64,000 nt of DNA, from NCBI RefSeq assembly GCF_000974445.1, contig NZ_BBOJ01000006.1, forward strand, positions 410,944 through 474,943. Reading direction: 5' to 3'. The position numbers were made by a program, and so were the translations under genes. Of this stretch, positions 1 through 7,865 are shown piece after piece. This stretch comes from Lentzea aerocolonigenes (GTDB lineage Bacteria > Actinomycetota > Actinomycetes > Mycobacteriales > Pseudonocardiaceae). Numbering within the stretch: the stretch's first letter is position 1; each line of letters begins with the position of its first letter. Below the pieces are notes generated by a model, which was not told the origin of the DNA, did no database searches, and saw nothing but the letters and a program-made list of their open reading frames with translations.

Positions 1-660
1 CTCATGCTGGTCAGCGCGCAGTTCGGCGAGATGGGCGCGTTCCGGCAGGAGAAGAGCGGTGCCCTGGTGCAGAACATCGTGCCGATCGCGGGCAACGAGT
101 CGTTCCAGGGCAACGAGGGCTCCGAGAGCCTGAAGATGCACATCGAGGACGGCTTCCACACACATCGCCCGGACTACGTCGGCCTGCTGTGTCTGCGCAA
201 CGACCACGACAACATCGCGGGACTGCGCACCGCCAGCATCCGCCGCGCGTTGCCGTTGCTGCCGGAGAAGACCCGCATGATCCTGCGCGAGCCGCGTTTC
301 GTCACGCACGCGCCGGCCTCGTTCGGTGCCGGGCTGCCGCCCGCGTCCGCGCTGCCGCTGCTCGAGGGCGATCCCGGCGACCCGGACATCCAGGTCGACT
401 TCGCCTGCACCGAACCGCTGGGGGCAGAGGCGGAAGCGGCGATGGCCGAGCTGTCCCGCGCACTCGACGAGGTCGCCTGCACGTTCGTGCTCCAGCCGGG
501 TGACCTCGCCGTGCTCGACAACCGCCTGACGCTGCACGGCCGGACGTCGTTCCGTCCCCGCTACGACGGCGCGGACCGGTGGCTGCAGCGCTCCTTCATG
601 TATCTCGACGCCCGCCGCACCCGGCCCGTCCGCGAGGCCGACGGCAACGTCCTGTCCTGA
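1..660 (+). CDS. Clavaminate synthase-like Fe(II)/2-oxoglutarate oxygenase, 5' end missing
   Basis: This is the 3' two thirds (219 codons) of a non-heme Fe(II)/2OG oxygenase; the start lies left of the window. The H-x-E iron ligands sit in MHIEDGFHTHRPD, the distal His in LTLHGRTSFRPR, and the 2OG-binding Arg just after in RWLQR. The family (AsnO, VioC relatives) beta-hydroxylates free amino acids for non-ribosomal peptides. The protein is strikingly similar to the complete oxygenase at 12406-13398, with the same ending ADGNVLS, so the two are paralogues. It reads into the AroA-ligase gene with a 42-bp gap, suggesting one operon. The substrate cannot be read from sequence. Confidence 0.9.
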   Translation, partial: LMLVSAQFGEMGAFRQEKSGALVQNIVPIAGNESFQGNEGSESLKMHIEDGFHTHRPDYVGLLCLRNDHDNIAGLRTASIRRALPLLPEKTRMILREPRFVTHAPASFGAGLPPASALPLLEGDPGDPDIQVDFACTEPLGAEAEAAMAELSRALDEVACTFVLQPGDLAVLDNRLTLHGRTSFRPRYDGADRWLQRSFMYLDARRTRPVREADGNVLS

Positions 661-702
661 CCGGCTGTCCAGGCCGGCCAACGACTACCAACGGAAGTCA
701 TC

Positions 703-3666
703 ATGCACCTTCTGCTCGAACGCAGCCGGCGCCCGCTGACAGGCGAAATCGTCGTCCCTCCGTCGAAGTACCACGCACACAGGGCGCTCATCCTGGCCTC
801 GCTCGCCGAGGGCACGAGCCGGATCAACGGCCTGTGCGACGCCCGGCACGTGCGCTACACCGAGACACTGCTGCGAGATCTCGGCACCACTGTGGAACGC
901 GGCGACTCCGGCTACACGGTCACCGGCGGCCCGTACCGGCCCCGGCGCGACACCGTCTCGGTCGGGAGTTCCGGCACCACGCTGTACTTCATGCTCGGTC
1001 TCGCCGCGCTCGCCGACCGGCCGGTGACGGTAGAGGGTCAGAAGTACTTCCAGCGCAGACCCATCGGCCCGTTGCTCACGGCGTTGCGCACCCTGGGCGT
1101 CGAGGTGGGCTGCACCGCGGACCGGCCACCCGTGCTGGTGCGGCCGGGACGTCCGGCGGGCGGGCGGGTCCGGATCCCCGGCACGTTGTCCCAGTGGATC
1201 TCCGGGCTCGTCCTGCTCGCGCCGTTCGCCACCGGCCGCACGGTCGTCGAGGTCGAGGTCGAGGGTGAGCTCAACGAACGCCCGTACGTCGAGCTGACGG
1301 TGGCGATGATGCGCCGGTTCGGGCTCGAGGTCGACGTGGCACCCGACTGGAGGCGCTTCGAGATCGAGCCGGGTCAGCGCGCGACGGCGGCAGAGGTGAC
1401 ACTGCCGCCCGATCTCGGCTCGGCGGCGTTCGGTGTCGTCGCCGCCGCCATCCAGCCCGCCGACGTCCTGTTGCGCGGCATCACGGCGCTGGACGGCGAC
1501 GCGGCGGACCACCCGGAGTCGGCGTTCCTGCGCATCGCCCGCGAGATGGGTGTGCCGCTCGCGCTCGAACGCGACGGGCTGCGCATCCGCCACGACGGCG
1601 TGCCGTTGCGGGCGACGACGATCGACTGTCGCGAGGTCCCCGACATGCTCCCGGTGCTGAGCACCCTGGCCTGTCTGGCCGACGGCGAGACGGTGTTCGA
1701 GAACGTGAGCCACGTGCGGCTGAAGGAGTCCGACCGGGTGGCCGCGATGACGCAGCTCAACCGGATGGGCGGGCACCTCCGCGAGGACGGCGCCGACCGG
1801 CTGCTCGTGCGAGGTGTCCGCGGGCTGACCGGTGCGGCGCTGTCGTCGTTCAACGACCACCGCGTGCTGATGTCGCTGGCGCTGGCCGGATCGGTCGCCG
1901 ACGGGCAGACCAGGCTCAGCTACCCCAACGCCTACCGCATCTCCTACCCGGACTTCCTGCGCGACATGACCGGCATCGGCCTGCGGATCTTCCGGCGCGA
2001 CGGTGGTTTCCGCTCACCCGCGGGACTGCTGCCGGACCTGCTGCGGCGGTGGGCCGCCGAACGACCGGGCGACACCGCGGTCGTGGACGTGCGGCCGGAC
2101 GGCACCAGGTGCACGACCTGGCAGGAGCTCGACGCCCGAGTGGACAAGGCCGCGGCCGCGCTGCTGGCGCTGGGCGTGCGTCCCGGCGAGCCCGTCGCGT
2201 GCCAGCTGCCCAACTGGACGGAGTTCGTCGAGGTCGCCCTGGCCACCCTGCGGATCGGCGCGGTGTGCTGCCCGCTCATGCCCATCTTCCGCAACCGTGA
2301 AGTCGGGTTCATGCTCCGCAAGGCGGGAGCTCGGGTGCTGGTGACCGCGGACGAGTTCCGCGGCCGGGCCCACGCGACCGAGATCGCGGCGGCGCTCGTG
2401 GAGAACGGCGACGAGCTGGCCGGCCTGGACCACGTGGTCGTCGTCGGCACGGACGGCGGTGTGGCCTCACTGCCGCTGCGACTCGGCCACTCGCGGTGGC
2501 ACGACTGGCGAACCATCCTCCGCGAGTCCACTGTGGACATGGAGTTGATCGAGTCCCGCCGCCCGGCACCGGACGCCACCGCACAGCTGCTGTTCACCTC
2601 CGGCACCACCGGTGAGCCCAAAGGCGTGCGGCACCGGCACGACACCCTGGGCCGTGCGGTCCTCGCCCAGGCCGAGCGGCTCAGGCTCACCGGGGACGAC
2701 GTCGTCTACATCCCCTCACCACTGGCCCACCAGACCGGTTTCCTCTACGGCATGTGGCTGGCCCTGACGCTGGGCACCACGTCACTGCTGCAGGCGGTGT
2801 GGGACGCGGCAACGGGATTGCGCGCGTTGAGCGAGCACGGCGGCACGTTCGTCCAGGCGGCGACGCCGTTCCTGGCCGATCTCACCAACGCGGTCGAGGA
2901 AGGCGAGCGGCCCGCGCCGTCACTGCGGATCTTCGTCGCGACCGGCACGACGGTGCCGCGCACTCTGGCGGCCCGCGCCGTGAACCGGCTCGGCGTCACG
3001 GTGTGCGGTGCGTTCGGCACGACCGAGACGTGCCTCGGATCGCTTTCCGGCCCGCACGACCCGCCAGGCAAGGTGTGGTCCACCGACGGCCGGGCGATGG
3101 ACGGCACCAGGCTGAGGGTCACCGACGACTTCGGCAGACCACTGCCGCCCGGCCGGGAGGGGAACTTCGAACTGCGGTCGAAGACCTGTTTCGAGGGATA
3201 CCACGACAGGCCCGACCTCACCGCCGACGCCTACACACCGGACGGCTGGTACCGCACCGGTGACCTGGCCGTCATCGACCCCGACGGCTACGTCCAGATC
3301 ACCGGACGCGTCCGCGACGTCATCAACCGCGGCGGCGAGAAGGTGCCGGCGGCCGAGATCGAGGACCTGCTGCACACCCATCCCGCGGTGGCGGACGTCG
3401 CGATCGTCGGCATGCCCGACGAACGGCTCGGCGAACGAGCGTGCGCGTTCGTCGTGCTGACACCGGACACCCGCCTCGACCTGGAGGACGTGCGCAAACA
3501 CCTCGACCGGCACTCGGTGTCCAAGTACTACTGGCCGGAACGGCTCGAGATCATCGCGGCGCTCCCCCGCAACCCCAGCGGCAAGGTGCAGAAGTTCCTC
3601 CTCCGCGAGCAGGCGAAGTCCCTGCGTCCACAACCACTGACGACTCCGGAGGCGCAGAGCGCATGA
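703..3666 (+). CDS. AroA (EPSP synthase)-like / acyl-CoA ligase fusion protein, cyclohexanecarboxyl-CoA pathway
   Basis: A 987-aa two-domain protein. Residues 1 to about 430 are an EPSP-synthase fold: PPSKYHAHRAL near the start, GSSGTTLY, LKESDR near 340 and NDHR near 384. Residues about 440-987 are a class I adenylate-forming CoA ligase with FTSGTTGEPKGV, GWYRTGD and the C-terminal Lys in NPSGKVQK, closest in character to cyclohexanecarboxylate-CoA ligases. In ansatrienin-type pathways the two activities are separate proteins that help convert shikimate to cyclohexanecarboxyl-CoA. Several EPSP-synthase pocket residues are changed (S23 to Y, N94 to S, R100 to Y, K411 not Lys), so it is probably not a housekeeping AroA. 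An SD-like GGAAG precedes the ATG. Its stop overlaps the next start. Confidence 0.9.
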   Translation: MHLLLERSRRPLTGEIVVPPSKYHAHRALILASLAEGTSRINGLCDARHVRYTETLLRDLGTTVERGDSGYTVTGGPYRPRRDTVSVGSSGTTLYFMLGLAALADRPVTVEGQKYFQRRPIGPLLTALRTLGVEVGCTADRPPVLVRPGRPAGGRVRIPGTLSQWISGLVLLAPFATGRTVVEVEVEGELNERPYVELTVAMMRRFGLEVDVAPDWRRFEIEPGQRATAAEVTLPPDLGSAAFGVVAAAIQPADVLLRGITALDGDAADHPESAFLRIAREMGVPLALERDGLRIRHDGVPLRATTIDCREVPDMLPVLSTLACLADGETVFENVSHVRLKESDRVAAMTQLNRMGGHLREDGADRLLVRGVRGLTGAALSSFNDHRVLMSLALAGSVADGQTRLSYPNAYRISYPDFLRDMTGIGLRIFRRDGGFRSPAGLLPDLLRRWAAERPGDTAVVDVRPDGTRCTTWQELDARVDKAAAALLALGVRPGEPVACQLPNWTEFVEVALATLRIGAVCCPLMPIFRNREVGFMLRKAGARVLVTADEFRGRAHATEIAAALVENGDELAGLDHVVVVGTDGGVASLPLRLGHSRWHDWRTILRESTVDMELIESRRPAPDATAQLLFTSGTTGEPKGVRHRHDTLGRAVLAQAERLRLTGDDVVYIPSPLAHQTGFLYGMWLALTLGTTSLLQAVWDAATGLRALSEHGGTFVQAATPFLADLTNAVEEGERPAPSLRIFVATGTTVPRTLAARAVNRLGVTVCGAFGTTETCLGSLSGPHDPPGKVWSTDGRAMDGTRLRVTDDFGRPLPPGREGNFELRSKTCFEGYHDRPDLTADAYTPDGWYRTGDLAVIDPDGYVQITGRVRDVINRGGEKVPAAEIEDLLHTHPAVADVAIVGMPDERLGERACAFVVLTPDTRLDLEDVRKHLDRHSVSKYYWPERLEIIAALPRNPSGKVQKFLLREQAKSLRPQPLTTPEAQSA

Positions 3667-4853
3667 CAGTCGACATCATCGAGCGGACCGCGCGGTCCGC
3701 GGGCATCGGCACGGCCGAGCTGACCGACCTGCTCGCCGACGTCTCGGCCTACGTCGCGGGTCCCGGCGAACGCTGGGCCGAACGGATCGAGCGCACAGGC
3801 GAGGTGCCGGAGGAGCTGTGGACGGAACTGCGCGAGCGGGGCTACCTGTCGCTCGCCGCTCCCGTGGAGTACGGGGGCCGCGGGGTCTCGTTCCCGCAGT
3901 GGATGCAGCTCATGGAGATCTTCGCCCAGTCGCACGGTTCCCTCCGGATGATCGTGCACGTCGTGAACGGCACGTGGCGGGCGATGGACGAGTTCGCCAC
4001 TCCCGAGCAGCGCGCCAGGTTCGTGCTGCCCTCGATCGAGGGCAGGATCAAGGTGGCGTTCACCCTCACCGAGCCCGGCGCGGGCTCCGGCGCGGACATC
4101 AGGGCGACCGTGCAACGGTCCGGTGACCAGTACCTGCTCTCCGGCGTCAAACACCTGATCACCTTCGGCGTGCGGTGCGACCACTGGCTCGTGACCGCGC
4201 GGCTGGCCGGGAGCAGCGGTCACGAGGGCACGGTTGCGCTGATGGTGCCGCGTGACAGCGCCGGCGTGACGGTGGTGGACACCTCCGACACGATGGGAGT
4301 GACGGGCACCGACCACGCGCACCTCACGTTCGACCGCACACCGGTACCTGTGGCCAACCGGCTCGGCGAGGAGGGCCGGGGTCTGGCCGTGGCGCTCGGC
4401 GGTTTCCTCACCCCGTCGCGGATCTCGGTCGCGATGAGCTGCGTCGGACTCGCCCGGCGCGCACAGGAGCTCGCGGTGAACTACGCGAGGGAACGCACGA
4501 CGTTCGGCAAACCGCTGACCTCCCGGCAGGCGATCCAGTTCATGCTCGCGGAGAACGAGGCGGAGATCGAGGCCGCGAAGCAGCTGGTGCTGCACGGTGC
4601 GCGAGCCTGGGAAGACGACGATCCGGCCGCGGCGATGCTGTCGTCGATGGCGAAGATGATCGCCGTCGACGTGCTCGGCCGGGTGACCGACAAGGCACTG
4701 CAGATCCACGGTGGTTCGGGCTACTGGAAGACCAGCCCGATCGAGCGGGTGTACCGCGACGCGCGGGCGCAACGGTTCGAGGAAGGCACCAACGAGGCGC
4801 AGAAGTCCGTGGTGTTCCGGGAGATGCAGGCTCGGTGGGAGGGCGCGCGATGA
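3663..4853 (+). CDS. Acyl-CoA dehydrogenase (cyclohexanecarboxyl-CoA cassette)
   Basis: A 396-aa flavin-dependent acyl-CoA dehydrogenase of normal length. FTLTEPGAGSGAD is the FAD/substrate signature, and the catalytic Glu lies in FEEGTNEAQ near the C-terminus. The start is the ATG at 3663, whose ATGA overlaps the stop of the fusion gene, indicating translational coupling; longer upstream frames are only read-through of that gene. In the ansatrienin/asukamycin pathways a related dehydrogenase/oxidoreductase acts on cyclohexene-type CoA thioesters made from shikimate. That role is inferred here from the neighbours. The next gene again overlaps by 4 bp. Confidence 0.92.
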   Translation: MTVDIIERTARSAGIGTAELTDLLADVSAYVAGPGERWAERIERTGEVPEELWTELRERGYLSLAAPVEYGGRGVSFPQWMQLMEIFAQSHGSLRMIVHVVNGTWRAMDEFATPEQRARFVLPSIEGRIKVAFTLTEPGAGSGADIRATVQRSGDQYLLSGVKHLITFGVRCDHWLVTARLAGSSGHEGTVALMVPRDSAGVTVVDTSDTMGVTGTDHAHLTFDRTPVPVANRLGEEGRGLAVALGGFLTPSRISVAMSCVGLARRAQELAVNYARERTTFGKPLTSRQAIQFMLAENEAEIEAAKQLVLHGARAWEDDDPAAAMLSSMAKMIAVDVLGRVTDKALQIHGGSGYWKTSPIERVYRDARAQRFEEGTNEAQKSVVFREMQARWEGAR

Positions 4854-5662
4854 GCGGACGGGTCGCGGTGATCACCGGGGCCTCCCGGGGCATCGGCAGG
4901 GAACTCGCGTTGCTGCTGGCCGGTTCCGGGACCGACCTGGTGATCAACTACAAGAAGAATGCGGAGCTGGCGGAGAAAACGGCGGCAGAGGCGGAGGCGC
5001 TCGGCTGCCGCGCGGTGACCGTCCAGGCCGACGTCGAGACGCAGGAAGGCACGGATTCCCTCTTCGACGCTGTGCACGAGGAGTTCGGCAGGCTCGACTA
5101 CTTCGTCTCGAACGCCGCGGCCAGCGCGTTCAAGAACATCATGGATCTCAAGCCCCACCACATCGACCGGTCGTACGCGATGAACCTGCGTCCGTTCGTA
5201 CTGGGTGCACAGCACGCGGTGCGGCTGATGGACAACGGCGGCCGCATCGTCGCGTTGTCCAGTTACGGCAGCATCCGGGCCTATCCGACCTACGCCGCAC
5301 TCGGGGCGATGAAGGCCGCCATCGAGGCGTGGGTGCGGTACATGGCCGTCGAGTTCGCGCCGTACGGCATCAACGTCAACGCGGTGAACGGCGGGCTGAT
5401 CCAGTCCGACTCGCTCGACTACTTCTACGGCGTACCAGGCATGCCGAAGATCGGCACGGTGCTCGACCGCGTGCCCAAGGGACGGCCGGGCACGCTGCGG
5501 GAGGTGGCGGCGACCGTGGAGTTCCTGCTGTCGCCGCAGGCCGAGTACATCACCGGTCAGACCATCGTGGTCGACGGCGGGCTGAGCGTGGTCGCACCAC
5601 CGTTCTTCGCCGACGCCACACCACCGCTGAGCCTGCCGCCCCGTCCCGCGCGAACGGACTGA
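4850..5662 (+). CDS. chcA: ChcA-like enoyl-CoA reductase (SDR family)
   Basis: A 270-aa short-chain dehydrogenase/reductase. The cofactor loop TGASRGIG lies near residue 10 and a NAA motif lies mid-protein. The catalytic tyrosine is in YAALGAMK, which is Y-x6-K, the spacing of enoyl reductases (FabI type), rather than the Y-x3-K of ketoreductases. ChcA, 1-cyclohexenylcarbonyl-CoA reductase of ansatrienin biosynthesis, is the natural comparison and does several enoyl reductions on the way to cyclohexanecarboxyl-CoA. The start at 4850 overlaps the dehydrogenase stop (ATGA). The gene symbol is by analogy only. Confidence 0.82.
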   Translation: MSGRVAVITGASRGIGRELALLLAGSGTDLVINYKKNAELAEKTAAEAEALGCRAVTVQADVETQEGTDSLFDAVHEEFGRLDYFVSNAAASAFKNIMDLKPHHIDRSYAMNLRPFVLGAQHAVRLMDNGGRIVALSSYGSIRAYPTYAALGAMKAAIEAWVRYMAVEFAPYGINVNAVNGGLIQSDSLDYFYGVPGMPKIGTVLDRVPKGRPGTLREVAATVEFLLSPQAEYITGQTIVVDGGLSVVAPPFFADATPPLSLPPRPARTD

Positions 5663-5666
5663 TCCG

Positions 5667-7682
5667 TTGCTGCCGCGAGTGTTCCAGCCCGGCACGATCG
5701 GGCGGATGCGGTTGCCCAACCGCATCGTGATGGGGTCGATGCACCTCAACCTCGAGACGTGTGACGACGGAGGCGCGGCCGTTGCGGCGTTCTACGCGGA
5801 ACGCGCGCGAGGTGGCGCCGGGCTCATCGTCACCGGCGGTTGCGCGGTGAACCGGCAGGGCTCGGGAGGCCGGGGGTACGTCGTGCTGACCGATCGCGCC
5901 CGGCACGACGCCCTCGCGCGGTGGGCCGACGCCGTGCACGCGGAAGGCGGCCGGATCGCGCTCCAGCTGTTCCACGCCGGTCGGCTCACCTCCAGCCGGT
6001 ACACCGGTCTGCCACCGGCAGGTCCGTCCACAGTGGCCAGCCGGATGTTCCCGGACGAGCCACCGATCGCGATGACGGCCGGGCAGATCGAGGACACCAT
6101 CGCCGACTTCGCCCGCGCCGCGGTGGTCGCCGGCGAACTCGGCTTCGACGCGGTCGAGGTGATGGGGTCGGAGGGGTACCTCGTCAACCAGTTCGGCTCT
6201 CCGCTGACCAACACGCGCACCGACGAGTGGGGCGGCGACGCACGCCGCAGGAACCGGTTCGCCGTGGCCGTCGTGTCGGCGATCAGGGACAGCGCGCCCG
6301 CCCTGCCGGTGCTGTTCCGGATGTCCGGGGACGACCTGATGCCCGGATCGTCCACAGTGGACGAGCAGAGGTCGTTGGCGGTCGAGCTCGCGCTGGCCGG
6401 TGTGCACGCCCTCAACGTGGGTGTCGGGTGGCACGAGTCCCGGATACCGACTGTCCAGTCGCTGGTGCCGCACGGAGCGTGGAGCCACTACGCGGCCGGG
6501 GTGAAGCTCGCACTCGCGGCCGAACGCCTGACCGTGCCGGTGATCACGGCGAACAGGTTCACCCGGCTCGCCCAGGCCGAGCAGGCGCTGGCCGACGGAC
6601 AGGCGGACTTCGTGTCGATGGCCCGTCCGCTGCTGGCCGATCCCGCGATCGTGACGAAGACCAGGACGGGCGCGCCGGTCAACATCTGCATCGCGTGCAA
6701 CGAGGCGTGCATCGACAGGTCGCTCGGAGAGGAACCTGTGTCCTGCGTGGTGAACCCCCGTGCCGGCCGGGAGCTCGTCTTCCGCCAGGTGAGGGTGCGG
6801 AAAGCCCGGCAGTACGCGGTCATCGGCGGCGGCCCGGCCGGTATGGAGGCCGCACGGGCACTGCGGTCGCTCGGTCACGACGTCGACCTGTTCGAAGCCT
6901 CCGGTGAGCTCGGCGGCCAGTTCCGGCTGGCCCGCCTCGTGCCGGGCAAGGCGGACTTCGGCGCGACGATCGGCTACTTCACCGACGAACTCGCCCGGCT
7001 CGGCGTCCGGGTACGCCTGACCACCCCGATCACCGCGGACAACCTGGAGTTGATCCGGCAGGCCGACGGCGTGGTGCTGGCGACCGGCGTGACGCCGCGC
7101 GAGCTCGACCTGCCGGGCGCGAACCTGCCGCACGTCGTGCACTACCAGCGAGCGTTCCTCGAACCGGAGTCGCTCGGCAGGCGGGTGGTGATCATCGGCG
7201 GCGGAGGCATCGCGGTGGATCTCGCACACCTGCTCGGTCACGGACCGAGCCCGCTCGACGCGCGAACACGGTTCCTGGCCGAGCACGGCCTGGCCGAGGG
7301 ACCGCCGCCCGCGCCATCACCGCGGTCGCTGACGATCCTGCGCCGGCGGGGCCGCATCGGGGCGGGGATGGGACGCAGCACGCGGTGGGCGGCGGTCGAC
7401 GCGCTGCGCCGCCAGGGCACAGTGCTGCTCAGCGGCGTGCAGTACGAGGCCATCACGCCCTGCGGGGTCCAAATCACCGACAACGCCGGGACCCGCCGTG
7501 AGATCCCGGCCGACTCGGTCGTCGTGGCGATCGGCCAGGAACCTCGCGCCGACCTGCTGCCACTGCTCGCCCGAACCGGCGTCCCCCACCAGGTGATCGG
7601 CGGCTCCTCCGGGGCAACCGGCCTCAACGCCACCCGCGCCTTCGAGGAGGGCCTGCGCGCGGCCTACGTCCTCGGCCGCTGA
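5667..7682 (+). CDS. FadH / old yellow enzyme-type NADPH dienoyl-CoA reductase
   Basis: A 671-aa flavoprotein with the layout of bacterial 2,4-dienoyl-CoA reductase. An N-terminal OYE TIM barrel is followed by the iron-sulfur segment CIACNEAC...SC, an FAD-binding Rossmann motif VIGGGPAGMEAAR near residue 390 and a second dinucleotide motif VIIGGGGIAVD near 510. It starts at TTG 5667, four bases after the SDR stop; no better start is seen. It closes the operon and plausibly reduces diene or enone CoA intermediates between shikimate and cyclohexanecarboxyl-CoA. That assignment rests on context. Convergent with the ketosynthase gene across a 183-bp spacer holding two hairpins. Confidence 0.87.
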   Translation: MLPRVFQPGTIGRMRLPNRIVMGSMHLNLETCDDGGAAVAAFYAERARGGAGLIVTGGCAVNRQGSGGRGYVVLTDRARHDALARWADAVHAEGGRIALQLFHAGRLTSSRYTGLPPAGPSTVASRMFPDEPPIAMTAGQIEDTIADFARAAVVAGELGFDAVEVMGSEGYLVNQFGSPLTNTRTDEWGGDARRRNRFAVAVVSAIRDSAPALPVLFRMSGDDLMPGSSTVDEQRSLAVELALAGVHALNVGVGWHESRIPTVQSLVPHGAWSHYAAGVKLALAAERLTVPVITANRFTRLAQAEQALADGQADFVSMARPLLADPAIVTKTRTGAPVNICIACNEACIDRSLGEEPVSCVVNPRAGRELVFRQVRVRKARQYAVIGGGPAGMEAARALRSLGHDVDLFEASGELGGQFRLARLVPGKADFGATIGYFTDELARLGVRVRLTTPITADNLELIRQADGVVLATGVTPRELDLPGANLPHVVHYQRAFLEPESLGRRVVIIGGGGIAVDLAHLLGHGPSPLDARTRFLAEHGLAEGPPPAPSPRSLTILRRRGRIGAGMGRSTRWAAVDALRRQGTVLLSGVQYEAITPCGVQITDNAGTRREIPADSVVVAIGQEPRADLLPLLARTGVPHQVIGGSSGATGLNATRAFEEGLRAAYVLGR

Positions 7683-7684
7683 CC

Positions 7685-7735
7685 GCACGCGGGGCCCTGA
7701 CGTGCACTCCAAGCGAACGAAAGCGCCCCGCGTGC
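7685..7735. terminator. Palindrome 1 of a convergent spacer, likely bidirectional terminator
   Basis: Perfect 11-bp inverted arms, GCACGCGGGGC (7685-7695) and GCCCCGCGTGC (7725-7735), lie directly after the dienoyl reductase stop and between convergent genes. Both arms are followed by CACTCC-like sequence that resembles the second palindrome. Confidence 0.6.
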
Positions 7736-7805
7736 ACTCCGCAACGGCTACGCAGCGCAACAACCCAGCACGACCGCGGCGCTCACCCTCGCCTCCTTAG
7801 ACCAC

Positions 7806-7852
7806 ACGCGGGGCCCTCTCGTACTGCAGGAGAGTACGAAAGCTCCCCGCGT
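7806..7852. terminator. Palindrome 2 of a convergent spacer, related to palindrome 1
   Basis: The outer arms ACGCGGGG and CCCCGCGT enclose a second inverted pair, TCGTACT (7819-7825) and AGTACGA (7833-7839). The core resembles the hairpin at 7685-7735 (ACGCGGGGCCCT ... CGAAAGC.CCCCGCGT). It sits just downstream of the minus-strand ketosynthase stop. Confidence 0.6.
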
Positions 7853-7865
7853 ACTCTCGGGGCGG

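Noticed and set aside
685..1860. Long minus-strand open frame opposite the AroA domain, and similar long shadows opposite most genes (e.g. 37177-40248 plus strand)
   Set aside because: These frames are by-products of high GC content on the strand opposite real genes; none shows family motifs.
703..1990. Housekeeping aroA
   Set aside because: Fusion to a CoA ligase, changed pocket residues and operon partners argue against a primary shikimate-pathway role.
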